64,000 nucleotides of DNA from Desulfobacteraceae bacterium (GTDB taxonomy: Bacteria; Desulfobacterota; Desulfobacteria; Desulfobacterales; Desulfosalsimonadaceae): contig QZKW01000077.1 in the NCBI GenBank assembly GCA_003599885.1, positions 17,474-81,473 on the forward strand, read 5' to 3'. Below, piece after piece: positions 51,844 to 60,713 of the stretch (positions are counted from its first letter, which is position 1; each line of letters opens with the position of its first letter). Both the position numbers and the translations under genes were made by a program. Under the pieces are notes generated by a model. The model was given only the letters and a program-made list of their open reading frames with translations. It was not told the DNA's origin and made no database searches.

Positions 51844-53730
51844 TTATTCACAATCCATGGCTAACGCCGCCTGATAAAACATGAACGTCAGTAATCCCTC
51901 ACAGGACAAGGACGGCTTAATCAAGCCGCTGTTCTCATCAAGACGTTCTATCTTCGATTTCATGGTTTCAAGATCCATCAAAAGAGCAAGGATTTGGTCC
52001 CGGGTATCCGGCGGCACATTTTGTTCCGGATCAATTTTTTCCCATTTGATCCGCTGATTCCGGATGATTTTTACAGAAGCATCGGTTAACTGTTGCGCCT
52101 GACGGGGAAACAGTTTCTGGGAATGGGCATATTTTTTTATGGCATCGATAAGCCGGGCTTTTGTATTTTCAACCTCCGGCCGGAACGAATCAACCAAGTC
52201 CCCCGGCAGGGATAAATGAATGTCTTCCAGTCGCTGCCGGTGATCGCGAAGCTTTTCTTTGAATTCCTCTTCCGCGGCTTTCCAGAAAATCCGGCTGGAA
52301 TTTTTGAACAGTTCCATTTCAGTGGAATTTCGCTGGATTCCCCGTGTTTTAACCCGAATGATTTCAGGAATCAGCTTTGCCGTTTTCTCAAACAGGCGCC
52401 GGCCGGTGGCAATGTAAAAAATGATTCCCGTCACGGCATACCAGTCCTGAAGATGGAAAATGCCGGGCATTTGCATCCCGAAAACATCCTGTAACGCATG
52501 GTTGCTGAAAAGGTGCGATGGGGTCATGTAGGACGGGGTGCCTGCCAGCATTGGTTGCTGGATCTCCTCATTGTCATTGATGCGGAACCTGACCGCGGTT
52601 TCAAGATCAATGAGGCCTAAATCATATGCATCCGGATCTGAGAGATGCCAATGATGGCTGTCTTTTTTCCTTGCCACAAGCATATTATCGGGCTTTAAAT
52701 CCCTGATGCTGATTCCCAGATTTTTTAAGTGGTTCAGAAGCGTCAGGGTTTTGATGATCAGCATTTCAATATTGGCCCCATGATTGTCAAAAATCTTTTT
52801 CTGCACACAGGCCCGGACGCAACGGTAATAGTCTTCAACGGTTTTCCGGTTTTCACTGATCACCTGAGAAAGCAGTTGATGGATTTTATCTGGAAAATCC
52901 GTCGCTGTTAAATCCTTGCCAAAGTGAGGAGGCTGGTCCGCCAGCGAAGCAAACAGCCATTCCTGTTTTTCGTAATCCGGCACAACCCCAGGTCCGGGAG
53001 TCTGCTGAAAAAGCGCGTCAAGCTTTACATTCAACTGTTTATTCAGGTCATTGATCCTGGAAAAAAGGGTTTCGTTCCCGCTCCCGTAAAGGCTTTCAAA
53101 CGCAACAGGATCGTCAAGGATATGACTGGTTCTGATGATTTCATCGTTCATCCGGTCTTTTTCATTGTGAATTTTTTCAATGACCTGATCAAAAAAAGCA
53201 TGCTGAGACAATTCCATAAAAAAAACAAATTGACCATTGATTTTGAGATACCGCTGAAACCGGGGCTCTTTTTCCAGCAACCGGATGTAATCTGCTTCTC
53301 CGGCATCGGGGGCCGGATTGATTTTCTTTGAAATTTCAGGAATTTTTCCAAGAATGGCGGACAAACTGGGGGCCAGGGATGCAACAGCCGGAGATAAATG
53401 CCTTGAAATGGATTGCTCAAGGTCTATACTTTTAAGATATGTTTTAAAATCCGCAAGCGGAACCGGCGGAATTTTGATCACCAGAAAATCGTCATAAGTG
53501 ATCATGTAACAGGCGCTTTTGCTTTCAACCGATTGGCCGATCTGCCGGGCGCTCATTCGCCTGGATTTGATTTCCGGTCCGCTCCTGATGCGAAGTTCAT
53601 AAATCTGGTCACGGGCCGGACCGGAAGAGACGGGTTGATATTCCTTCCGCCAGTTTCCGGAATCCGGGACAGCGGATTGGAGAAAGAAGATATCCAGAAA
53701 AAATTGTATAATCGGGTCGAATGGGGTCAT
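51844..53730 (-). CDS. Large protein-kinase-like protein
   Basis: 628 aa. The centre carries a kinase core: possible N-lobe Lys in FLVIKIPP (about 79), catalytic loop ISIRDLKPDNMLV (Asp at about 344), LGLIDLE in place of DFG (about 373), and an activation/APE-like segment AGTPSYMTPSHLF. A long insertion (about 100-310) separates the lobes, and the C-terminal ~150 residues are helical, with no membrane segment. The LIDLE is unusual, but the Asp is kept, so activity is plausible. Lies next to an FHA-protein gene, a usual phosphothreonine reader. Confidence 0.75.
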   Translation of the reverse strand: MTPFDPIIQFFLDIFFLQSAVPDSGNWRKEYQPVSSGPARDQIYELRIRSGPEIKSRRMSARQIGQSVESKSACYMITYDDFLVIKIPPVPLADFKTYLKSIDLEQSISRHLSPAVASLAPSLSAILGKIPEISKKINPAPDAGEADYIRLLEKEPRFQRYLKINGQFVFFMELSQHAFFDQVIEKIHNEKDRMNDEIIRTSHILDDPVAFESLYGSGNETLFSRINDLNKQLNVKLDALFQQTPGPGVVPDYEKQEWLFASLADQPPHFGKDLTATDFPDKIHQLLSQVISENRKTVEDYYRCVRACVQKKIFDNHGANIEMLIIKTLTLLNHLKNLGISIRDLKPDNMLVARKKDSHHWHLSDPDAYDLGLIDLETAVRFRINDNEEIQQPMLAGTPSYMTPSHLFSNHALQDVFGMQMPGIFHLQDWYAVTGIIFYIATGRRLFEKTAKLIPEIIRVKTRGIQRNSTEMELFKNSSRIFWKAAEEEFKEKLRDHRQRLEDIHLSLPGDLVDSFRPEVENTKARLIDAIKKYAHSQKLFPRQAQQLTDASVKIIRNQRIKWEKIDPEQNVPPDTRDQILALLMDLETMKSKIERLDENSGLIKPSLSCEGLLTFMFYQAALAMDCE

Positions 53731-54055
53731 GGCAAGAAGGTCATGTTTGGGTTAAATCAGGAGACAGGAGACAGGAGACAGTAGGAAGAAGACAGAATAA
53801 AAAGGCATGAATCATTTTTATTCTGACTCCTGAATTCTGGCTACTGGCTCCTGACTACTGAATATCCTTGATCCATTATGGTCAAACGCGTTATATTGTT
53901 GATGTGTACACGGGATGCTTTTATTTTGTCGTATCGGCTCAGGTATTTTACATTTATTCTGTCTTCTGTCTTCTGACTCCTGACTCCTGTATTCCGGCTC
54001 CCTGAGCCCTTACACTCTATCAAACAATTCAACCCAATGAAAGGGCTGAATCATC
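53731..54055. repeat. Repeat-rich intergenic region (ggagaca/ggagtca units)
   Basis: Three exact tandem ggagaca units at 53760-53780, then inverted-type units (ctgactcctgaattctgg at about 53823, ggctcctgactactgaat at about 53844) and ttctgtcttctgtcttctgactcctgactcctg at 53956-53989. The same units occur at 5567-5655. No gene is present; the FHA-gene start lies at 54056. Confidence 0.6.
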
Positions 54056-54766
54056 ATGCCCACATTAACATTGTCCTATAACGATCAGGAACTGCACACC
54101 TATCCGGTGTCTGCGGAACGGCTCCTTAAAATCGGGCGCAGCGATCAAAATGATATTATTATTGATGAAGCCGCTGTTTCAAGTGTGCATGCAGAAGTCG
54201 AATTTGATCATGATGGATTTTATCTGACCGACATTCAAAGCAAAAACGGAACGTTTATCGACGGAGAACTGATCATTTCCAGAAAATTGAAAAACGGTAA
54301 TGTGATTACCATCGGCACTTACTCGCTTTTGTTCAAATATGATGTCAGTGAAAATTTCCGCGAGGAAGCCGATTCCATCAGCCAGGCGACCATGATGCTG
54401 GATACATCGATCCACCGGTCGAAACTGGCAAAAAGCCTGTCGGAAATCGGCGAAGAAAAAGAAACTGTCAAATCCCGGGGAATGATCACCTTTCTGGATG
54501 GGAGCCGTGAACCCTTTGCGATTGATAAACCCCTGGTTAAAATCGGCAAGGAGCCCGGCTGTGATATCGTCGTCAAAGGCCTGTTCATCGGCAAAGCGGC
54601 GGCCGAGATCCGTCAGAGCAAAGAAAATTTTTATATCAGGCCTTCCATTGAAAAAAGCAGACTAAAGGTAAACTATAAAACCGTCAAAGAAGAAACCATT
54701 TTAAAGGATTTTGATGTGATTGAGGTGGGAGCGGCCAAAATGCAGTTCTATCTCAGTATGCCATGA
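54056..54766 (+). CDS. Protein with two FHA domains
   Basis: 236 aa. First FHA (about 5-95): LLKIGRSDQNDIIIDEAAVSSVHAEVEF and DIQSKNGTFIDGELI have the G-R, S-x-x-H and N-G residues that bind phosphothreonine. Second FHA (about 140-235): LVKIGKEPGCDIVVKGLFIGKAAAEIRQ lacks the S-x-x-H pair, so is probably not phosphate-binding. No membrane segment. Flanked by a kinase-like gene and a hybrid histidine kinase, with which it may form a signalling set. Confidence 0.88.
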   Translation: MPTLTLSYNDQELHTYPVSAERLLKIGRSDQNDIIIDEAAVSSVHAEVEFDHDGFYLTDIQSKNGTFIDGELIISRKLKNGNVITIGTYSLLFKYDVSENFREEADSISQATMMLDTSIHRSKLAKSLSEIGEEKETVKSRGMITFLDGSREPFAIDKPLVKIGKEPGCDIVVKGLFIGKAAAEIRQSKENFYIRPSIEKSRLKVNYKTVKEETILKDFDVIEVGAAKMQFYLSMP

Positions 54767-54834
54767 TGGGATCTGTTTCCCGCCATGCGGAATATATGGC
54801 GAATGACCATTAAATGACCATCTGCTGACCTGCC

Positions 54835-57117
54835 ATGAACATAAAAAAAACTCCCGGCTCCCGGCCGGAAAAACGCAACGAATCCCCTTCGTTTCTGAAG
54901 CGTTATGAATTCCTGCTCTGGCTGCAGGTGATGCTTCTGTGCATTGTTTTCTTAGGTATTGTCCTGATCCTGGCAAATCCGCCTCAATCAGGATGGCTTT
55001 CCGGGGACCGAATCCCCTTCATTCTGTGCGGCATAATGGCGGCCCTCTCCATCTCCATCTTTATCCTGCTATACAGCCGGTTTATCGGTCCGGCCAAAAA
55101 GCTGACCGGGTACATTCTTCTCAGACAGCGGAAAGAGCCGGTTGAGCCGCAGAAAATTAAAAAGATTCCCCAGGACTGGAAACCCTGGTTTAACATCATC
55201 ACCTGGCTTTTTGAGCGGATGGAAAATCTCGAAAACCGCCTTGATTCTGAAAAGCTTGACCAGCAGATCGGGACCAATCTTTTGCGGCGGTTTTCCTGGG
55301 CGTTTGAGCGCAATGAGATTCTCACACGGGAACTGACGGCAAAAAATGTTGAACTGGAAAAAGAAATCGCGCTCAACCAGAAATCAAACAGGGAACTGAA
55401 GCGTCACCGGGACCATCTGGACGATCTGGTAAAAGAACGGGCGGCGGATTTATATAAAACCAATAAACAGTTGGAAGCCGCCATTAAGGAAGCCCATATC
55501 CAGGAGGAAATCGCGAAAAAAGCAAATCTCGCCAAAAGTCAGTTTCTGGCCAATGTCAGCCATGAGATCCGGACACCCCTGAATTCCATCATCGGCTTCA
55601 CCGACCTGTTGGCTGATTCGGATTTAAAACCCTATCAGCGGGATTTCATGAAGACGGTCACCAAAAGCAGTGACGCATTACTGAATTTAATCAATGATAT
55701 CCTCGACCTTTCCAAGATCGAGGCGGATGAACTGGTCCTGGAGTCCATTGATTTTTCTCTGGAACTGCTGGCATATGATGTGTTTGAAATGATCCGGCCG
55801 GCCATTGGAAACAAACCCATTGAACTTGTCTGCCGGATTGATGACGGGGTGCCGTCTTATGTTAAAGGCGACGCCACCCGGGTCCGGCAGATTCTGCTTA
55901 ATCTGGTCGGCAATGCCACAAAATTCACCGAAAAAGGTGAAATCCTGCTTTCGATCCATAGGGATGGGGAGTCCGGGGGGCGGCAACAGATCCATTTTAA
56001 AATTAAAGACAGCGGCATCGGAATCCCCCGGAAAAAACTCGACCTGATTTTTGACCCTTTTCAGCAGGCCGACGGCTCCACCACCCGCAAATATGGCGGC
56101 ACAGGCCTTGGGCTGCCCATTTCCAGGAAGCTTGCCATCGCCATGGGCGGAAATATATCCGTTGAAAGTGATATCACGGTCGGTTCCGTATTCCATTTTA
56201 CCGCCTGGTTTGAGAAATCGGATAAGGCAGATTCCTGGAAAATGGCCACCGCCGGTTTTGCGGGAAAGCAGGTGCTCATTGTTGATGACAGTCAAAGCAA
56301 TCTGGACATTTTGAGGAGCGCTCTGGAATCTTCGGGTATCCGGGTCGCGGACCTCAGAAACGGAGTGGAAGTGCTGCCGACGCTTGAACGGGCCATTATC
56401 GCCGGCAACCCCTTTGACTGCTGTATTATCGACACCCGGATGCCTGGAATGGACGGCTATGAAATCGCCCGTAATATCAGGGCTTCAAAAAAACCTGTCA
56501 TCGCCAGGCTTCCTTTGATCGCCGCTTCGTCTTCCCTTGAGCACGAACCCCTGCTTTTCGCCAAGGCCGGATATGATCAATCCATTATCAAGCCGGTCCG
56601 CCGTGAAAAACTTTTTCAAGTTTTAGATGAGGTCCTGAAAGGGAATAAAACAACAGGATCAAAGCAGATGATGGAGAAAGCCGCTTCCATTCCTGCCGCA
56701 GATGCCGGTGGCATTGATCAAACCCGGATACTGGTGGCGGAAGACAACCCGGACAACCGGAAATTAATTAGAATAATGCTGGAAAATGCGGGGTGCGAAG
56801 TCACTCTGGCCGAAAACGGCCGTAAGGCAGTGGATGCCTTTCTGGACACGCCCCATTATTTTGATCTGGTGTTAATGGATATCCAGATGCCGGAAATGGA
56901 TGGTTTTGGCGCATTAAACGCCATCCGGAAAAAAGGATTTAAAATCCCCGTCATTGCCCTGACGGCCCATGCTTCAAAAGAACACCGGGAAGAATGCATC
57001 AGGGCCGGAATGGATGATTATCTGACCAAGCCGATAAAAAAAGACGCGTTGACGGCCACCCTTATCAAACATGTTAAAAAAAACAAAGCCCCTTCATCAC
57101 CATACGAACGTAAATAA
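54835..57117 (+). CDS. Hybrid sensor histidine kinase with two receiver domains
   Basis: 760 aa. Two membrane helices (about 28-48 and 60-80) with almost no periplasmic loop, a coiled coil (about 165-235), HisKA with His in [14 protein letters not shown] (about 246), HATPase (about 340-460; [25 protein letters not shown]), receiver 1 ([10 protein letters not shown]; Asp in [12 protein letters not shown], about 540) and receiver 2 ([10 protein letters not shown]; Asp in [13 protein letters not shown], about 681). A His-containing phosphotransfer domain is lacking, so its partner must be elsewhere. It overlaps the next, convergent gene by 21 bp. Confidence 0.95.
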   Translation: MNIKKTPGSRPEKRNESPSFLKRYEFLLWLQVMLLCIVFLGIVLILANPPQSGWLSGDRIPFILCGIMAALSISIFILLYSRFIGPAKKLTGYILLRQRKEPVEPQKIKKIPQDWKPWFNIITWLFERMENLENRLDSEKLDQQIGTNLLRRFSWAFERNEILTRELTAKNVELEKEIALNQKSNRELKRHRDHLDDLVKERAADLYKTNKQLEAAIKEAHIQEEIAKKANLAKSQFLANVSHEIRTPLNSIIGFTDLLADSDLKPYQRDFMKTVTKSSDALLNLINDILDLSKIEADELVLESIDFSLELLAYDVFEMIRPAIGNKPIELVCRIDDGVPSYVKGDATRVRQILLNLVGNATKFTEKGEILLSIHRDGESGGRQQIHFKIKDSGIGIPRKKLDLIFDPFQQADGSTTRKYGGTGLGLPISRKLAIAMGGNISVESDITVGSVFHFTAWFEKSDKADSWKMATAGFAGKQVLIVDDSQSNLDILRSALESSGIRVADLRNGVEVLPTLERAIIAGNPFDCCIIDTRMPGMDGYEIARNIRASKKPVIARLPLIAASSSLEHEPLLFAKAGYDQSIIKPVRREKLFQVLDEVLKGNKTTGSKQMMEKAASIPAADAGGIDQTRILVAEDNPDNRKLIRIMLENAGCEVTLAENGRKAVDAFLDTPHYFDLVLMDIQMPEMDGFGALNAIRKKGFKIPVIALTAHASKEHREECIRAGMDDYLTKPIKKDALTATLIKHVKKNKAPSSPYERK

Positions 57118-57678
57118 AAACAGCACGATATAGCAAACACCGGTTGCGATCATGTTCGTCATGACATTGTTTTGTTTAATGCTTTCCGCATTAAAGGACC
57201 GGAGCTTGTTTTTATCAAACCGCTTGAAGGTCGGCAGATACGGAGGAATATCCCGCCGGAACTGTTCATAATCCTCGCCAAAAAGATCCAGCAGAATTTT
57301 TTCCTCCCGGTTGACCCGGTTGACCATGTAAAAATAATAAATAATTGTGGCAAGCAGCATCAGCCAGAGATTGCCGGTCATCATCAGGATGCCCAGAATC
57401 AGAAAATACCGTCCGATATACATGGGGTTGCGCACAAACATATACGGCCCGGTGACCGTGAGCGTTTTTTTGGTTTTGATGGTGGACATGCACCAGATCT
57501 GGAGCGCTTCCCCGAGGATGGAAACCAGCAGGCCGGGGAAAAACCAGACAGGTTTGAGAAGGGTGAGCATGAGAAGAAAGAGCACGATGCCAAGGGGCAG
57601 GCGAAGGTTCACAAGGACTTTTCGGATTTTGGGGTCATTGAACAAGGTGTTGATTCTGTCTAAAAAATTATCCGGCAT
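57097..57678 (-). CDS. Isoprenylcysteine/phospholipid methyltransferase-family membrane protein
   Basis: 193 aa with four or five hydrophobic segments. The ICMT/PEMT signature [18 protein letters not shown] (about 78-95) and the later [27 protein letters not shown] (about 122-148) fit an integral membrane SAM methyltransferase. Substrate in bacteria is unknown; lipid or protein methylation is possible. Convergent with the hybrid kinase. Confidence 0.88.
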   Translation of the reverse strand: MPDNFLDRINTLFNDPKIRKVLVNLRLPLGIVLFLLMLTLLKPVWFFPGLLVSILGEALQIWCMSTIKTKKTLTVTGPYMFVRNPMYIGRYFLILGILMMTGNLWLMLLATIIYYFYMVNRVNREEKILLDLFGEDYEQFRRDIPPYLPTFKRFDKNKLRSFNAESIKQNNVMTNMIATGVCYIVLFLFTFVW

Positions 57679-57765
57679 GGCGCTTTCCTTATATTTTCAG
57701 GTATGGGGTTTATTTCGCTTGCGGCAAAATTTCAGGCCTTCTTATGGTATGATTTGAATATAATG

Positions 57766-58524
57766 TCAACCGGTTTTAATTATTGAAGATTTATCAATGA
57801 GGCGGCTGACGCGGTCAATGTCTTCCGGCCGGTCAACGCCAACACTTTGAAGCTTGGTGATGACCACATGGATGGGAATTCCGTTTTCCAGCAGACGGAG
57901 CTGTTCGAGTTTTTCAATGGCCTCCAGGCGTCCCGGCGGCAGGGAAACGAATTGTTTTAAGGCGTTCATCCGGAAGGCGTAAAGGCCGATGTGTCCCAGA
58001 AATTCAATGGTTTCGGCCTCTCTGGGGTAGGGGACAAGGGACCGTGAAAAATAAATGGCGCGATTGGCGGCGTCCAGAACCACTTTCACCTGGTCCGGAT
58101 TGTCGGCTGTCCGGCGGTCAATGACACGGGCGAGGGTGGAAACACAGGCGGAAGGATCTGCAAACGGCGCAATCAGTTCGGAAATCATTCGTGGCTGCAT
58201 GGCCGGTTCGTCCCCCTGAATGTTCACCACCACCGCGTTATCCGGAATATGCATCTGAAGAGCGGCTTCCAGCACACGGTCCGTGCCGCTGGGATGGTCG
58301 TCACGGGTCATGATCACCGGCACGCCTAAGTTTCTGGCGGCGGCTTCAATCCGGCTGTCATCGGTGGCCAGGGCCACCGCTTCCATTTCAGGGCATTGGC
58401 TGGCCCGCTGATACACGTGCCAGAACATGGGCATGCCGTGAATTTCAGCAAGGGGTTTGCCCGGAAAGCGGGAAGATGCGTACCGGGCCGGAATAATGCC
58501 GTAATATCGGGTGGGTGGCGGCAT
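57766..58524 (-). CDS. kdsB: CMP-Kdo synthetase
   Basis: 252 aa. The nucleotidyltransferase start [19 protein letters not shown] and [33 protein letters not shown] and [12 protein letters not shown] are diagnostic for KdsB. It activates Kdo for transfer to lipid A and so belongs to the same pathway as the cluster upstream. It ends before a short AT-rich gap. Frame is intact. Confidence 0.97.
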   Translation of the reverse strand: MPPPTRYYGIIPARYASSRFPGKPLAEIHGMPMFWHVYQRASQCPEMEAVALATDDSRIEAAARNLGVPVIMTRDDHPSGTDRVLEAALQMHIPDNAVVVNIQGDEPAMQPRMISELIAPFADPSACVSTLARVIDRRTADNPDQVKVVLDAANRAIYFSRSLVPYPREAETIEFLGHIGLYAFRMNALKQFVSLPPGRLEAIEKLEQLRLLENGIPIHVVITKLQSVGVDRPEDIDRVSRLIDKSSIIKTG

Positions 58525-58820
58525 GGGCAGTTCCTTTATAAAAAATCCGGCAGAAAAAAATCCGGATTTTTTTCTCGTATTGATTTATACTCATTCTGTT
58601 TGCACAGCTGACTATATAAGACAAACCGTTGCCGTGCAAGTTGAAAGCATGCGGTTAAAAACGATTTCACCACAGAGGCTATCAAGACCGCAGAGATAAC
58701 TTATAAAAAAATTCTCTCTGCGTCCCAGCGTCCCAGCGGGATCAAAAAAATGCTCGCGCAGAGGCGCTGAGAAAAAGAGAAGTTTAAAATGACTTTGACA
58801 TCAAAAATAAAGAGACTGTC
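58525..58820. repeat. Intergenic region with degenerate dispersed repeat
   Basis: Between the divergent kdsB and moxR genes lie purine-rich inverted pieces: ttctctctgcg at 58712-58722 and cgcagaggcgctgagaaaa at about 58757-58775, with gcgtcccagcgtcccagc between. This type of 'ctctgcg' repeat is common between genes in many bacteria. No gene. Confidence 0.4.
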
Positions 58821-59738
58821 ATGAATGACGATTTTGAATCCATTGTCCGGCAGATCAGCAGTGTGCTTCTTGGAAAAGAAGTTCAGGTGAGGCTGGCCCT
58901 GACCTGCCTGTTCGCCAGAGGACATCTCCTCATCGAAGACTTGCCCGGCATCGGGAAAACCACCCTGGCAAAGGTTCTTGCCAAATGTCTGGGCATGGAG
59001 TTTCAGCGTATCCAGTTTACCAGCGACATGCTGCCCGGCGATATTCTGGGCGTCTCGATTTTTGATCAGAACGCCGCCGCCTTCCATTTCCATCCCGGCC
59101 CGGTTTTCACCCAGGTGCTGCTGGCCGATGAAATCAACCGGGCCACGCCCAAGACCCAGAGCGCCCTGTTAGAGGCCATGGAAGAACAGCAGGTAACCAT
59201 TGAAGGGGAAACCCGTGCCCTGGCAAAACCCTTTTTTGTGGTGGCCACCCAGAACCCCCTGGAGCATTCCGGCACGTTTCCCCTGCCCGAGTCCCAGCTG
59301 GACCGGTTTCTGATGCGCATTCAACTCGGTTATCCGGACCGGGCGGCGGAAAAAAAGATTTTACAAGGCGTCGGCGCCCAGTCGATTCTGGAGGACATGA
59401 ATACCTGCCAAATGCACGACTCGGTTCTTAATATTCAGGCCAAAATCAGTCAGGTGCATGCCTCGGATACATTTATTGATTATCTTCAGGATATCATCGC
59501 CTTTACCCGGACGTCGCCCCATTTTTACGTCGGCCTCTCGCCCCGGGCCGGTCTTGCCCTGCAACAGGCGGCCCGGTCCTGGGCCCATCTGCACGGCAGG
59601 GATTACATGGTTCCGGAAGACCTTCAGGTGGTGCTGCCCTGGGTAACCGGTCACCGGCTCCGGTCCCGGGCCGAAGGAATGGAAATCCCGCGCAACAAGC
59701 TGATGGAATTGTTCGCGCAGGTGCCGGTGCCCCTTTGA
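58821..59738 (+). CDS. MoxR-family AAA+ ATPase
   Basis: 305 aa. Walker A DLPGIGKTTLAK (about 41), Walker B VLLADEINRATPKTQSALLEAMEEQ (about 96-120), sensor 1 VVATQNPLEHSGTFPLPESQLDRFLM and the C-terminal lid (LSPRAGLALQQAARSWA). MoxR ATPases act as chaperones or activators for VWA/DUF58 partners, which follow here. Its TGA overlaps the TTG start of the DUF58 gene. Confidence 0.96.
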   Translation: MNDDFESIVRQISSVLLGKEVQVRLALTCLFARGHLLIEDLPGIGKTTLAKVLAKCLGMEFQRIQFTSDMLPGDILGVSIFDQNAAAFHFHPGPVFTQVLLADEINRATPKTQSALLEAMEEQQVTIEGETRALAKPFFVVATQNPLEHSGTFPLPESQLDRFLMRIQLGYPDRAAEKKILQGVGAQSILEDMNTCQMHDSVLNIQAKISQVHASDTFIDYLQDIIAFTRTSPHFYVGLSPRAGLALQQAARSWAHLHGRDYMVPEDLQVVLPWVTGHRLRSRAEGMEIPRNKLMELFAQVPVPL

Positions 59739-60703
59739 AACCCCTGTTCAAACGGCCTTTCGGCCAAATTCTCTGGTTCGGGCAGAAACGGGATGTCCTG
59801 CCCGTGACCTGCCACCGCCGCCGGGTCTATATTCTGCCCACAAGCCACGGCCTGCTTTTCCTCGGCATTCTTTTCGCCATGCTGCTCGGTTCCATCAATT
59901 ACAACAATAACCTGGGGTTTTTGCTGGTGTTTCTTCTGGGCAGCATCGCCCTGGTGTCCATGATCCACACCTACCGCAACCTGCTGAATCTCACCATTCT
60001 TTCCATTTCCGCACCCCCGGTGTTCGCCGGTGCAATGGTCCGCATCGAACTGATGGCGGGCGCCGGGCATACCCATCGCACGGCCATTGGTTTCAGGATA
60101 GAAGAAGATGACGTTTCCGTCGCCGATATCGCGGCGGGCGGGGAACAAATCGTCGGGGTCAGCGCAAAGGCACAGGAACGGGGTATTTTCAGGCCCGGCC
60201 GAATCGTTATCTGGAGCCGTTATCCGCTGGGTATTTTCCGGACATGGGCGGTCCTTAAGCCGGATGTGTCGTGTCTGGTCTATCCCAAACCCGTGTCCGG
60301 CCCACTGGCATATAGCAGCGGGCGTAAAGATGACGGGGTAAGCGAAAATCTCAACCGGCGGGGAGTGGATGACTTTGCTGGCCTCAAACCCTATCAGCCC
60401 GGCGACCCCATTAACCGGATTTCCTGGAAAAGCCTTTCCAGGGGGCACGGCATGTTTGTCCGGGAATTTACCGGCACCGGCGGCACGACGGTCATGATCG
60501 ACCATGGAAAAATTCCCGGCCAGGACATGGAATGGAAGCTGTCCCGGATGTGCGACATGGTGCTCAAGGCCCATGCCATGAACGCGGAATACGGCCTGCG
60601 GCTTCCGGACCAGGCCATCCCGCCGGAGAGGGGTGAACGGCACAGGCACCGCTGCTTAAAGGCGCTGGCGATGTATGGGAAGCATGATGAAAATGATGAA
60701 TGA
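59735..60703 (+). CDS. DUF58-family membrane protein
   Basis: 322 aa, starting at TTG in the TTGA overlapping the moxR stop. Two hydrophobic segments near 40-85 (GLLFLGILFAMLLGSINYNNN, FLLVFLLGSIALVSMIHTY), then the DUF58 motif VDDFAGLKPYQPGDPINRISWKSLSRG (about 210-235) and FVREFTGTGGTTVMIDHGKI. Occurs with MoxR and transglutaminase genes in a conserved three-gene set; function is unclear, with a role in envelope or protein modification proposed. Confidence 0.94.
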   Translation: MKPLFKRPFGQILWFGQKRDVLPVTCHRRRVYILPTSHGLLFLGILFAMLLGSINYNNNLGFLLVFLLGSIALVSMIHTYRNLLNLTILSISAPPVFAGAMVRIELMAGAGHTHRTAIGFRIEEDDVSVADIAAGGEQIVGVSAKAQERGIFRPGRIVIWSRYPLGIFRTWAVLKPDVSCLVYPKPVSGPLAYSSGRKDDGVSENLNRRGVDDFAGLKPYQPGDPINRISWKSLSRGHGMFVREFTGTGGTTVMIDHGKIPGQDMEWKLSRMCDMVLKAHAMNAEYGLRLPDQAIPPERGERHRHRCLKALAMYGKHDENDE

Positions 60704-60713
60704 TAAGTGATAA

